Below are positions 22,445-34,198 of a DNA stretch of 64,000 bases, one piece after another (position 1 is the first letter of the stretch; each line of letters begins with the position of its first letter). The DNA lies in NCBI GenBank assembly GCA_018398585.1, contig JAGTTD010000007.1, positions 8,707,320-8,771,319 of the forward strand. Reading direction: 5' to 3'. The notes below the pieces were generated by a model. That model made no database searches. It had not been told where the DNA came from and saw only the letters and a program-made list of their open reading frames with translations. The stretch comes from Simmondsia chinensis (taxonomy: Eukaryota > Streptophyta > Magnoliopsida > Caryophyllales > Simmondsiaceae). Made by a program: the position numbers and the translations under genes.

Positions 22445-22539
22445 TGGGGAAGCGTAACCGGAAAGTGAGATTGAGCATCATACTTTTGCCCTCGCTTGAA
22501 AACCAGGAAGGTGTGTATTACCTGTTGCTTTTAATTTAA

Positions 22540-23330
22540 TAAACGAACATTTCCTAAATTAATGAATCAGGTGCAGCGGAATCACAACTTAATATTCAAA
22601 ATTTTAAATATACTTTAGTCTCTATTCTAATTAAATACGAATTTAAAGAACAAACATGAATTATATACCTCGATGTAGACCGGACTATAGCAACCAAGTG
22701 AGAACGACACTACCGAGATCTTCTCCACAATTCCTCTTCACACCGAGTGAATGGGCACCATAAAATCAAGAATATCTTAGAACATTTTCCAGAGGAAAAG
22801 GGAGAGGATTTTTTGAGAACTTTTTCTAGAGAAAAAGGGAGAGAATTCTTTATTTCCTATTTTCTAATTGAAAGTCTAATTGCTAAAACACTTTGTTAGA
22901 TATTTTCATAGAATAAAAATATCCCAAATTAATTAATATAAAAAATAAAAATAAAATAAGATTTATGATAGTTAAAAACACCAAAAATCTATAATTTACG
23001 ATAATTAAAAGCACCAAAAAATTATCCAAAATAATAAAAAAAAAAACAAATAAAACTCTTTAACTTCAATGCTGAGTCAGTGCTGCCACATGGCAGCACC
23101 TGATTCATCTGCGTCTCGCAACGCGGACTGCTAAGGCAGCACCATCCAAGCGCGCCACATGTGTCGCACGTGGGTTGGCTCAGAGGGAAATCACGCGGAT
23201 TGCCCCTTGCACTACTCACCGCCCGAACACGTGTCGCGTACTGAAGAGCCAGTGCTTTAAATCCTTTTTTCACATTTTTTTATTTTTATTTTTCTAGTAT
23301 AAATTCATATTATGAAATTTAAATTTAGCA
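22540..23330 (-). mobile_element. Ty1/copia LTR fragment, minus orientation
   Basis: On the minus strand it has the layout of the 2.2-kb LTRs at 27814 and 34199: a CpG-rich U3 block (23060-23260, with acacgtgt and ccacgtgcg), then a leader with 'tgtggagaagatctcgg' (compare 'tgcgcagaagatcgcgg' at about 29467), a possible splice donor context (cgaggtatat; compare caggtatgt at about 29526) and 'tgattccgctgca' (compare 'cccgtaccgctgc'). It abuts the broken RT at 23330, so the RT C-terminus, RNase H and the LTR start are deleted. Confidence 0.5.
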
Positions 23331-25060
23331 AAAAAAATAATTTTGTCAATGAAACCGTCTAGTTGTGACATATCGATGTCTTCATCAAGTCGACCATTCA
23401 AAAACGCTGTCTTGACATCCATTTGCCAAATCTCATGATCAGAATAAGCAGCAATAGACAAGAGTATCCTAATAGACTTTATTGTGGATACTAGTGAGAA
23501 GGTCTTGTCAAAATCCTCACCTTCTTTTTGGGTATAACCCTTAGCAACCAGTCTTTCCTTGAAGGTTTAATGCTAGGTGGCGCCTTTACAAGTTTCCTCA
23601 CTTGATTAGAATACATAGATTCTAGCCCAACTTTCATTGCTAAGACCTACTGGTTAGTATTTTTGACCTCGAGTGCCTCAGCATAACTAAGAGGATTAGA
23701 CATGTCATCTTGTTCAACCATTAAGGCTCCAGATATGTATCTGTCAGGTTGCCTGACAACCTCCCACTATGCTGACGCTCTTGTGTACTAGGAACTGTTT
23801 CAAGACTGACTCTGGTGTATCTAATACATCTACTTGATCTCAAGATATATCAAATTGTTGATATGTTGTATTAGATTGTCTCACTTCCTCTAACACACTC
23901 TCGCTTTTAGTTTTGAGTCCTCCTCCAAATACCTAGCATTTGCACTGACAAACACCTTTTGGTATGTAGGACTATGGAAAATACCACCTTTTGTACCCCT
24001 AGTGTAACCTACTACAAACACACTTTTGTCATAGATTCTAACTTGTCAAGATTCTTTTTCAACAAATGTGCTAGAGATCCCCAAATACAAAGATATCCTA
24101 TGCTAGGCTTGCGCCTAGTCCATAATTCTGCAGTTGTCTTGGGAACAAATTTCGAAGGAACCAAGTTAAGAACATAAGTGGCTATTTACAAGGCATAACC
24201 CTAGAAGGAAATGGTAAAGTGGCATGGCTCATCAGGGACCTTACCATCTCCAACAACATCCTATTCCGTTTCTGTGCAACACCATTCTGATGCGGCGTAC
24301 CCGGTACAGAAAGTTGAGATATAATCCCATTTGTAGTAAAGAAATCTAAAAAATCTCCTAAGAGGTACTCACCGCCTCAATCAGATCGAAGTGCCTTGAT
24401 AGCTTACCTAACTGATTCTCGCCTTCATCCTTACACTCTTTGAACTTTTCAAAAGAGTCAGACTTCCGTCTCATCAAGTAAACATACCCATACCTTAAGT
24501 AATCATTAGTGAAAGTGATGGAGTACTCATACCCTCCTTTTTCCTGAACATTCATTGATCGACATACATATGTGTGAACCAGCTCAAATAAGTCACCAAC
24601 TCTATTGCCTTTATTCTTAAAGACAGACTTGGTCATTTCTCCTTCTATGCAGGATTCGCAGACTGGTAAGGACTTCAAGTCTAATGGGTGTATTAGTCCT
24701 TCTTTCACTAGTCTTTTAATGTGTCCAAGGCATTGGTGTCATTTGAAGGCATTATCTATTTTAGGACCTTTTCTTTTAAGAGGTACACCAAGCCCACTAA
24801 TGTTAGATTCGAACATGTAATCATTAGTGTTATGATCAAGCTTTAATATGAATAAATCATCGACATTTGTACCTTTGCAAATAGACATATTATTATGTTT
24901 AATGATAAGATCAGTCCCAAAAACAACTGAATATGCATCATCAACCAAACGAGACATAAAAATTATATTCCTATGCAGAGCAGGTACATAAAGACAATTC
25001 TTCAAAAACAAAACTCTAGGACTAAAAACTAAGCTAATATCTCCCACTCCTAAGACTAGA
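23331..25060 (-). pseudogene. Ty1/copia protease-integrase-RT fragment
   Basis: On the minus strand, in order: protease tail and GAG-pre-integrase (25047-24739; VLFLKNCLYVPALHRNIIF), an integrase zinc region (LPVCESCIEGEMTKSVF) and core start (24708-24358; GGYEYSITFTNDYLRYGYVYL), degraded integrase C-terminus (24350-23900), and the N-terminal third of RT including the equivalent of the WQMDVKTAFLNG block at about 23430. It stops at 23330. Frames shift and stops occur at many points. Confidence 0.75.
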
Positions 25061-25232
25061 ATGCACCTCTTGTCTCTACTGTCAGGTACAGCTCTCCATC
25101 ATGCAGCCTTCTAGTCAACCTGAGTCCTTGCAACATATTGTAAACATGGTCAATTGAACTTGAGTCCACATATCAGGAACATGGTGGACGTTTAACTACA
25201 CATGACTTATTCAGATCAGATATCATCATACT

Positions 25233-26059
25233 TTATCCAGATGGTTTTCGTGTCTTAGTAGGAAGAGTAGCTAGGTACTCAGTACAGTTTCTCTTCCAGT
25301 GGCCATGTCTCCTGCAAATGAAACACTTTCCTTTTGCGTTTTTCTTCATAGGCTTAGCTGCTATATTAGCAGCTTTACCCTTCGTCTTCTTTCCAAACTT
25401 TCCTTTTGAAGGCTTTTTGTTCCCCGTCCAAGGTGCATGGATCAAGTTGACAGTTTCCTTGGCCTTCATCACCCCTTCAGCTACTTGCAGTTCCTTCATC
25501 AATTCAAATAATGAATAATTCTTATTATTTATTGTTAGTTCAGCCTGAATTGAGTGAAGGACTCTGCTAAGGAACTAAGAATCATGCCATGTTGCAAATT
25601 GACTATCAATCTTAGCTCAAAGGAACTCCAGTTTGTTTAAATTAACCATCATTTTAAAAGCATGTTCCTGAATAGGGTTCCTTCAGACATTCTATTAAAA
25701 AGCAGCTTTCTCATAAGTTCCTGTTGAGCTGCTCTATCTTGACCACCGAACATCTTCTTAAGATGTTTCATCATTTCAACCGTTGTCTTCATCTCAATCA
25801 TTCGATGCTTGAAAAATTTTGACACACAAGTAAAGATATAACACGTGGTTAAATCATTGGCTTTAGTCTAGTGTTTGAAATACTCCTTGACAGCAGTGAT
25901 CACATTGTTAGTAGCAACAGGAGGATAGAGTTCAGATAAAACAAATTTATGTCCCTCATGAATTAGCAAAATATCCAAGTTCATTTTCAAGTTAGGGTAA
26001 TTTGATCCAGTAAGGGCATAGTCCCTCAGTATAGAATGCAGTGCACTAGTTGTCATCAT
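25233..26059 (-). pseudogene. Ty1/copia gag, broken
   Basis: The N-terminus (26059-25868; MMTTSALHSILRDYAL) matches the plus-strand gag at 31882-32886. The C-terminal piece (25502-25233) keeps a CCHC zinc knuckle, CFICRRHGHWKRNC, followed by EYLATLPTKT. The middle is broken by stops. It belongs to the same family as the plus-strand element at 27814-36428, in opposite orientation. Confidence 0.8.
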
Positions 26060-26849
26060 ATTACATTGTAAAGGTGTAAGATAAACTATTACAAGTCATG
26101 CGTCAAACTATGATACTTTTCTTTCAAATTCAGCAATCATTGTGAATAAGGTATCCATTAAATGAAAATACAATGAATGCAATGATGACTTACACTAACC
26201 ACTCGTTACTCCCCGTCCGTGGGGCCATAAAGAGCTTAGTTCAGTTGAGAACTATTCTCTCTTGTTATATTTTCTTGTAAACCCTTACTAAATATCAATA
26301 ATTCACTGTTCTTTCCATAGTCTCTAAAACAAAACAACGGAGCTTCTCGTAGAGGCTAATGCATAATTTTAGCCAAGTGTAAACCTTGACCCGAATATTC
26401 ATACAAGTCCATGAAATACTCCATGGCAGTGTGGTCACTTATGTTTTCTGGTACTTCAATTCATCCTTTAAGAAGCTCAACCTTGTATTATGCAAATTGA
26501 CATCCTCCTTGGGGAGTAATGCTAACATACTATACTTTTAGAGCAAGAATGAAGACTATGAGTTTTCAACCTTTGAACCTTGCTTCCACTTGTTCTGTAT
26601 AAACTAGTGGATTCTGTATTCTCTATAATTATCTCATAATTATAATCAAATTAGAATAATTAAATTACCTTCATAATCAAATTAGGACCATTTTAATCAT
26701 TCACCCTTTTTAAACATGTTATTAAAGCTCCTTTGAATAACCTCACAATTAGTCTTTAAAATACTTCTAAATCATATTATAAACACTTTTAGAAAATATA
26801 TTATCAATAATCTCCTTTAAAATCTCATTCCAAAATAATTATTTTTTAA
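26060..26849 (-). mobile_element. 5' leader of the minus-strand copia element
   Basis: In reverse orientation it matches the leader upstream of the plus-strand gag (about 31000-31880): for example 'ccatggcagtgtggtcac' at 26421 corresponds to 'gtgcgaccacactgccg' at 31494, and the 'cctccttgggga' text corresponds to 31419-31430. It ends abruptly at the 5S fragment. Confidence 0.55.
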
Positions 26850-26915
26850 TACTCCGAAGTTAAGCGTGCTTGGACGAGAGTAGCACCAAGATGGTTGACT
26901 TTCTGGGAAGTCCTC
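26850..26915 (+). pseudogene. 5S rRNA-derived fragment (3' half with internal promoter region)
   Basis: About 64 nt match the plant 5S rRNA from ctccgaagttaagcgtgctt through 'gacgagagtag' and 'aagatggttgactttctggg' to aagtcctc, with scattered substitutions. The pol III internal control region (A box through C box) is covered but mutated. The 5' third and the last bases are missing. Such fragments occur in 5S-derived SINEs and in Cassandra LTRs. Here it lies exactly at the junction between oppositely oriented copia pieces. Confidence 0.75.
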
Positions 26916-27813
26916 ACCCCTCATGAGAGCTTAGGTGTGGTGGGAGGATCGTCAAGACACCTGACATGTTCATATCGGGAGCCTTAGTGGTTGACCGTGG
27001 CATTGAATCTGATCCTTTTAGCCACAATGAAGCAATTAAGTCTCATAGTTTTGAGCAATTGGTTGAACGAACCATGTGTGTACAAACGACATTTAGAGAA
27101 AGTAGTGACTTTCTTGGTATTGTATGTCAACAATATACTACTCATTAAGAATGATATGGGGGTGTCATTAGCTTCAAAGATTTGATTGTCAAGAAAGCTC
27201 AATATGAAGGACATGGGAGAAGCCAACTCTACTTTTATGATTAAACTTCCGCAAGGTCGTTAGAGTAGGATGTTGGATCTCTCCCCGGCCACTTATATTG
27301 ACAAAATGTTGTCAAGATATAGCACGGAGTCCCTCTCTCTTTTGAGTAGTGTTCTAGGACACCTTAAGAGGAGGAGCAATTGAGGAATGTTCCATATGCT
27401 TTGGCAGTGCGAGCCTCAGGTATGCCATGTGGTGCACGAGACTTGATGTCGGCTATGCTATGGTATAGTAAGTAGGTGTTAGTCTAACATGGATCCAATA
27501 GACTAGGTGGCAGTGAAGTGTTTTCTCTAGTTCTGATCATATGCTAACCTTTCAAAGTGACGAGTTGGTTTCAGTTGGCTATACTGATTTAAGACTTCTA
27601 GCAAGATCAAAATGATAGACATTCGGCTTCTATGCATGTCTTTATCCTTGGAATGGGAGCCATTAGTGAGTGGAATGTCAAGCAATATTGTATTGCTGAC
27701 TTCACAATAGAGTAATTGAGCTCACTAAGGGTTAGGTTTTGTAGACCTTTGGTTCAAACTTAAAAAGGACGAGTATGGACTGTCATAAATTGGATTTAGG
27801 ACAAGTGGGAGAT
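26916..27813 (+). pseudogene. Ty1/copia RT C-terminus and RNase H (copy A), internally deleted
   Basis: The plus-strand reading starts in the integrase-RT linker (GGRIVKTPD-like), keeps NEAIKSHSFEQL, then CVYKRHLEKVVTFLVLYVNN (the YVDD motif region, here VNN), MKDMGEA, and later RPD/CYG.VSR.QSN, YTD.., and the terminal frame that runs through GFRTSGRLL into the LTR. The central RT is deleted. The polypurine tract ggacaagtgggagat (27799-27813) abuts the LTR. Stops are frequent. Confidence 0.75.
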
Positions 27814-30018
27814 TGTTGGAAATAGCGTCATGAAATCTAGATTTATTTTGGATATATTGTTTAAATTAATAAATAAAATTGAAGTTTCAGTCGTTTCCTA
27901 GTTAAATTTGTGTATGTGAGCATTTATATTGCATGTGATTTTCTTGTGGGAGACATTCATGAGATGGGTGTAGTCCTCAGACTGCAATTTACATGTTTGT
28001 TCTAAGTAGTTTATGAGACTAAGCCACAAACAGACTTGGAACAAATGGTATAGATTGTTGCTTGAAAGACTCGTAGTTGAAGACAAGTTTGGACCTCTTG
28101 TATGTTAAGACTATAACGTGACACTTTAGATGACTTTTCTTGGTCTTGTAGATAGAGATCCAAAAGTGTTAGGTTAGTGTGTTTAATAAGATTCACACAC
28201 TGAGTTGGACCATGTGGATTACTTATTTCTAGACTACTATCGGAGATGAGTGGTTCATATTATACTATTTGAACGACAACTCTAAATCCTGAGGGTATTC
28301 TGGACTTGTGCATGGAGCGTTAGTTACTTTGGTGTACTCTAAGTAAGGTCGAAACGAATGACTGAAATCCCACGTACATGGGGTAGCGGCGTAAACTGTG
28401 ACAAGGATGAGATACTCAATAGGGAATCTACAATCTCTTACGATATACAGATGTTCCCTTAGTTGATTCGCAAATATTTGAATAGTTTGGAATCTTTGGC
28501 CAAATTATTCCAAGAGTTTGACATTTGGAATTTATAATGTGAATATGTTCAAGTATACATGAATTGTTCAGTGAAAGGCGAGCTGGTAACTAGTGCAGAA
28601 GCTGTGAGAAGGATAATGATAGTAATTATATTTATCCTTTGTCATGGACATCTAGTTGTGGTGTTGTTGTCACCAATACAATGTATTAGGAAGATATCGA
28701 ATAAATAATTTAAGTTTGGGGTGCAATGAGATTTATTTAGTGGAATTAAGTCTCATTAAATAGTAATTAAATTATTTATTGAGATGATTAATTTAACCAA
28801 TTTGGAGCTAGATTTAAATTGTCCCTAATGTCCCTATGCAAGCCTCTGTATTTATTGCCATCAGAAAAATATTAAAGAATTCATGAGATGGGTAAAATTA
28901 ATTTTGCCAAATATTATTCATAAGATGAATAAGAACTGAAAATTATAAAATAAAATAATTTAGGAAAATTAAAATTTATAGGATGAATTTTTACATGTGG
29001 GAAACAAAGAAAAAAAAGAAAAATCGCATTAAAACAGCTCGCGATCCGCGTAAATTGAGTCGAACGAACTAGTGCGTGACATATGCCGCGTGCTGGGACG
29101 TCCACTATGGGTATCCACGCCCACATGGGGACGAATCACGCGATGACACGTGTTGCGCGGCTGGTAGACCACGGACGCTTTTGACCTATGGTTGAAACGT
29201 TTCGTTTTGAACTTGCTTTTATATAAAACGACGTGTTTTACGATTTGGTCTGCGCATCCCACATCGAAAAATAGAGATTTTTTCGCTCCGATATACTACT
29301 GTAAATAAAGGTACCTATTAAAGGTTTGGCATTCAATTCAAACAAATTATTTTGGGTTTCTGGAATTGTTTCGGAGACCCAATTGGAGAGAAAATTTTCC
29401 GTTGAAGTTTTTCTTTCCTCGGTTTAATATTTTTCGGAGCCCACCCTCTAGGTAGTTCAAGGTCATTGCGCAGAAGATCGCGGGGTCTCGTATGTCTTGG
29501 TATTCTTTATAATTGGAGCAATTTCAGGTATGTTCTTCTTTCCTTCTACTTTTAGTGTCGCTTTTTTATTTATTTACAGTATTCGTTATTATATTTGTTT
29601 AACTTTATATATTGTTATGAATGTATTAGAGTAAAAGGCCTATAGATCTAAATTAAGAATTTAGATCTGTTGATTTAAATTATAAATTTAAGTCATTAAA
29701 TTTATAATTAAGAATTTTAAATCGACCCTAGGTTTAGAGTTATGAATTCTAAACCCGTACCGCTGCGTAACCTTTAGGGAGAATTTTTGAAATTCATACC
29801 AACAACTGGTATTAGGGCAAAGGGTTTATAGAGATAAATATATTCCAGGGAACTCTCACATGTGAGGTGTCACGAAGTGTGACTCTCCAACACAGAAGAG
29901 TCTCCTACTCTAAGTGTTCTAATAGGTGCCTATTGTTGTGACCATAGTTGAGAATTATGAACCCAATAGTCGGCATCAGAGTTTATTTTTTCAACAAAAT
30001 TCATATCTTTTTCCAACA
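27814..30018 (+). mobile_element. Ty1/copia long LTR (copy A, about 2.2 kb)
   Basis: Starts TGTTGGAAATAG after a polypurine tract and ends TTCCAACA at 30018, two bases before a perfect iMet primer site, so it acts as the 5' LTR of the element to its right and the 3' LTR of the fragment to its left. A CpG-rich U3 block (29030-29230) holds a G-box-like gacacgtgt (29145-29153) and leads to a TATA box ttatataaaa (29219-29228). A splice-donor-like caggtatgt lies at about 29526. Confidence 0.8.
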
Positions 30019-30020
30019 AT

Positions 30021-30032
30021 TGGTATCAGAGC
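30021..30032 (+). other. primer binding site, tRNA-iMet
   Basis: tggtatcagagc, exact complement of the 3' end of plant initiator tRNA-Met, two bases after the LTR. Confidence 0.9.
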
Positions 30033-30069
30033 TAGCCTCTGATTACATTCATAATCTACCTGACTAGGT

Positions 30070-31300
30070 ATAAAAAGATCGAAATAAATGGATTGACAAT
30101 TTAATAAAATAGAGATTTTATAAGTTCAATTTGACGGTTCAATTTAAATTGTTTAAATTAATAAAGAATTGGCAGTTAATTCAGATGATTGTTTGAATTA
30201 GTGATTTAAATTATTTAAATTATTAAAGTAGTTAATTGTTAATTAGATTATATTAATGTAACGACTTAAATTATTTAAATCGGTTAAAAGGGTTAATAGT
30301 TAACTAGGTTATTTGAAGTATCGATTCAAATTGTTTAAATCAGTTAAAAGATTTAATAGTTAACTAATTTGTTCATATTAACAATTTAAATGGTTTAAAT
30401 CGTTAATGAATTAATCATTAATTTGGACCAACCCATAAATTTGCGATTATGTTGTTCGTATAATGAGATTGTATATTATCTGTCATGATTTACGAAATCG
30501 GACAAAATTGATCTAATAAGATTCGATTCAAATATTTTTAATAATGGATAAAATTGGTTTAATGAGATTAGATTCAATTATTTCATACAAAATCGGATAC
30601 AATTAATCTAATGAGATTAGATTCAATTTATTTTAAAATTAAATATTTTAATTTAAAAATTTTAAAAAATTTGCCAGCAGATGTTGACTTCAGCGCTGAT
30701 GTCAGCAATTAGAAAAAGTTTTTTTTTTATTTTTTATTTTTGGGACTTGTAGGCTTCAATATTGATTTACATAACAATTATAAATTAATTATTTTATTAA
30801 TTAATTTTCTCTTAGAATCAGATTCTAAATTAGATTATATGATAATCTAAGTTGTGAATTATTGTACTTTAAATAAATGTTATTTTAAATTATTTTTGAA
30901 AAAGATTCTGAAATAGACTATATGATAGTCTAAGTTAACTTTATTTTTTACAATAAAAGTTAAATTTTATTAATTAAATTTTAGAATAAGACTCTAAAAA
31001 TAGACTATAGGATATTCTAAGTACAAAATCGCTATTGATTTTAAATAAAATTATTTTTAATTTAATTTTTGAATTAGAATTTTAAAAGTAGATTATGTGA
31101 TAATCTGAATTAAATGTTGGTAATGTTTTAATTAAAATTAATTAATTAATTTTATTGATTGAATTTTAGAATAAGATTCTAATGCAAGATTATGAAATAA
31201 TCTATACTGTAAAATGATAGTATTTTTAAATAAATAAATTAATTAATTTTGGTTAATTTTAGAATGAGATTCTAAAAGGGATTATGGGATAATCTAGGTT
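30070..31300 (+). repeat. three successive tandem-repeat arrays in the copia 5' leader
   Basis: Array 1 (about 30110-30430): about five units of roughly 65 bp around 'gatttaaattatttaaatcggttaa..ttaatagttaa'. Array 2 (about 30485-30645): three units of about 55-60 bp around 'aaatcggaTaaAattgatctaatgagattagattcaa'. Array 3 (about 30810-31300): about six units of roughly 80-95 bp, each with two small palindromes, agaatNagattct and tagattatatgataatcta. No coding potential. Confidence 0.75.
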
Positions 31301-31881
31301 GTACATGCATGTTAATTAAAAACCACTGGTTATAAAAATCAAGTGGGAGCTAGGTTTCAATTATTAGAACCTCACGGTCTCCATTACCGGTCTAGCAGTA
31401 TAGTAAATCGATAGACCTCCCCTTGGAGGATATCAGTTTGTAGATTACCGGGTTAGACTTCTTTTAGGATAAACCAAGGTGCAAAGAAGTAATGCGACCA
31501 CACTGCCGTAGAGTATTTTGTGTATTTATATGGAGATTTAGGTAATGGTTTACACTTGATTAGCGTGATGCATTAGCCTCCCTGAGGAGCTCTGTTGTGT
31601 CATGATAGAGACTAAGGTAAAGTGGTGAGTTAATCATGTTTAGTAAGAGTTATAAAAAAACAGGTTAATTGAGAATAGTTGTCACTTGAACTAGCTTCGT
31701 GCGACCCCGCTGCCAGGGAGTAAGGAATGGTGTGTTTGGGTCATCATTGTATACATGATAGTATAGTTTGGTAGATATCTGAATTATTGTACATGCTAAA
31801 TTGTAAGAATAAATATCACTGCATTATACATGACTCATATAAAGTAGTTTCACGATTGTTTACATTTGCAGTGTTTTTGAA
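31301..31881 (+). mobile_element. copia leader between repeats and gag
   Basis: Non-coding. It contains three 'gagacctcc.ttggagg', 'accacactgccgtagagta' and 'gaccccgctgccagggagta' blocks that recur in inverse orientation at 26060-26500, showing common descent with the minus-strand copy. Confidence 0.5.
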
Positions 31882-32886
31882 ATGGATGCGACTGGTGCTC
31901 TTCATTCAATTCTGAAAGATAATGCCTTAACTTGACTGAATTACTTCACCTGAAAAATGAACCTGGACATAGTATTAATACATGAGGATCATAAGTTTGT
32001 TCTCACTGAAGCTCAACTTACGGTGCCTGCTAATAATTCTGCAGCTGCTATTAAAGAGTGTTATGAATGCTGGAATAAGGCTAATGAGTTAGCTAGATGC
32101 TACATTTTGGCCTTTGTGACGAATGTACTCAAGCATCAAATGCTTGAGATGAAAACAACAGCTGAGATGATCAAACATTTAAAGGAAATGTTTGGTGATC
32201 AAGATAGGGCAGCTAGGCAAGAACCGACGAGGAAGCTCTTGAACATGAGGATGTCAGAAGGGTCCCCAGTTCAGGAGCACATCATGAAAATGATGGCGTG
32301 CTTGTCTGAGTTGGAGATTCTAGGTGCTAAGATTGATAGTCAGTCTTTTCAAGACATCATCCTCAGCTCTCTGTTCGGCTTTTTCACTCAGTTCAGGCTG
32401 AACTACACAATGAATAATAAGGATTATTCGTTACCTGAGCTGATGAATGAGCTACAGGTAGCAGAGGGTGTAATACGAGCCAAGGGAAGTGTCCACTACA
32501 CTCAGGTATCAAAGGCCAGTGGGAGCATGCAGAATAAGGGACCGAATGAAAAGAAAGGCAAAGGCAAGGTTGCTAGGGTAGCGACTAATTCTAACAAAAG
32601 GCTAACAAAAGCAAAGTGTTACTTTTGTGGAAAGATGGGCCACTGGAAGAAAAACTGTGTAATGCACATGGCTACTCTTCCTGCAAAGACTGCTAAGCCA
32701 TCTAATGAAGGTATGTTGATATCTCACTTATTTGAGTCTTGTGTAGTTGTGAGTTCACCAGAAAATTGCGGGTGTGTGGACTCAGGTTCAACTGACCAAG
32801 TCTATAATATGTTACAGGGGCTCAAGCCAACTAGGAGGCTACATGATGGGAGCTATACCTGTCAGCTTAAGGTGGTACAAGAGTAG
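31882..32886 (+). pseudogene. Ty1/copia gag with zinc knuckle and protease start
   Basis: The natural start is the ATG at 31882 (MDATGALHSILKDNAL), but a TGA at about 31935 breaks it. From 31957 the frame is open for 309 codons. It holds the retrotransposon gag-2 fold region (LARCYILAFVTNVLKHQML ... MIKHLKEMFGDQDRAAR, LP-like turns, and YTMNNKDYSLPELMNELQVA), a CCHC knuckle CYFCGKMGHWKKNC (about residues 223-236) and the start of a protease-like region (CGCVDSGSTDQVYN, about 269-282, with the D-S-G triad). It ends at a stop 45 residues later. The rest of the protease, the integrase and most of RT are deleted. Confidence 0.85.
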
Positions 32887-33279
32887 CAGTCTTAGTAGTA
32901 GGTAGCAATAGCTTAGATTTTAGTGTCAGAATTTTGTTTTTGTTTATTAAAAATTCTTATTGATTTGTACCTGCATTGGGCAGAAATTTGATTTATGTGA
33001 TTTGAAGAATAATTATTATTCAGTTTCGATATGTTTGTGAACCTTTATTACAAGAAATAAAAATTTTATTTACTAAGGAACGTATGTTTATGATTTATTC
33101 ATGCTGTTCTCCTTATATACGTGAACAATGCGAAATACATGGAGAAGAATTTTGCAAGTAAACTACAAAAGCAAAAAAAAAAATAGCATTGAAAGGAAAA
33201 TGACAGTAATTATAAACGGCTAGACACAACTTATGACATAGTGGATTCATTAGATGCACGTACTGATAGGAACGAGAAT

Positions 33280-34198
33280 GTTTCTGGTACATGAGAGCTT
33301 AAGTGTGGTGGGAGGATTGTCAAGACACCTAACAGATTCATAAGGGGAGCCTTGATGGTTGACCGTGGTACTGAATCTGATTCTTTTAGCCACAGTGAAG
33401 CAATTAAGTCTCATAGTTTTGAGCAATTGGTTGAACGAACCATGCGTGTACAAACGACATTAAGAGAAAGTAGTGACTTTCTTGGTATTATATGTCAACA
33501 ATATACTACTCATTAGGAATAATGCGGGGGTGTCATTAGCTGTAAAGACTTGGTTGTCATGATAGCTCAATATGAAAGACATAGGAGAAGTCAGCTCTAC
33601 TCTTAAGATTAATCTTCTGCAAGGTCATAAGAGTAGGATGTTGGATCTCTTTCCAGCCACTTATATTGACAAGACGTTGTCAAAGTATATCATGAAGTCC
33701 CTCTTTTTTTTTAAGTAGTGTTCTAGGATACCTCAAGAGGAGGAGCAATTAATGAGTATTCCGTATGCTTTGGCAGTGGGAGCCTCAGATATGGCATGTT
33801 ATGCACGAGACTTGATGTCTGCTATGCTATGGTATAGTAAGCAAGTGTTAGTCTAACATGGGTCCAATAGACTAGGTGGCAGTAAAGTGTTTTCTCTAAT
33901 TCTTGAGAAGAGCTAGAGATCCTATGCTGATCTTTCAAAGTGACAAGTTGGTTCCAGTATGTTATACTAGTTTAAGACTTTCAGTCATATTAAAATGATA
34001 GACATTCAACATCTAAGCATGTCTTTACCCTTGGAGTGGAAGCCATTAGTGAGAGGAACGTCAAACAGTATTGTATTGCTAACTTCACAATAGAATAATT
34101 GTGCTCATTAAGGGTTAGGCTCAATAGACCTTTGGTTCAAACTTAAAAGGGGTGAGTATGGACTTTGTCATAAATTGGATTTAGGACAAGTGGGAGAT
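33280..34198 (+). pseudogene. Ty1/copia RT C-terminus and RNase H (copy B), internally deleted
   Basis: It parallels copy A at 26916-27813 nearly base for base, including the same fusion of EAIKSHSFEQL with the RT region just before the catalytic block, so both share one internal deletion. It ends in the polypurine tract ggacaagtgggagat (34184-34198) abutting the 3' LTR. Many stops. Confidence 0.75.

Noticed and set aside
27898..29262. several short minus-strand ORFs in the copia LTR (repeated at 34386-35660)
   Set aside because: Shadows inside an LTR, not conserved as frames between the two LTR copies.
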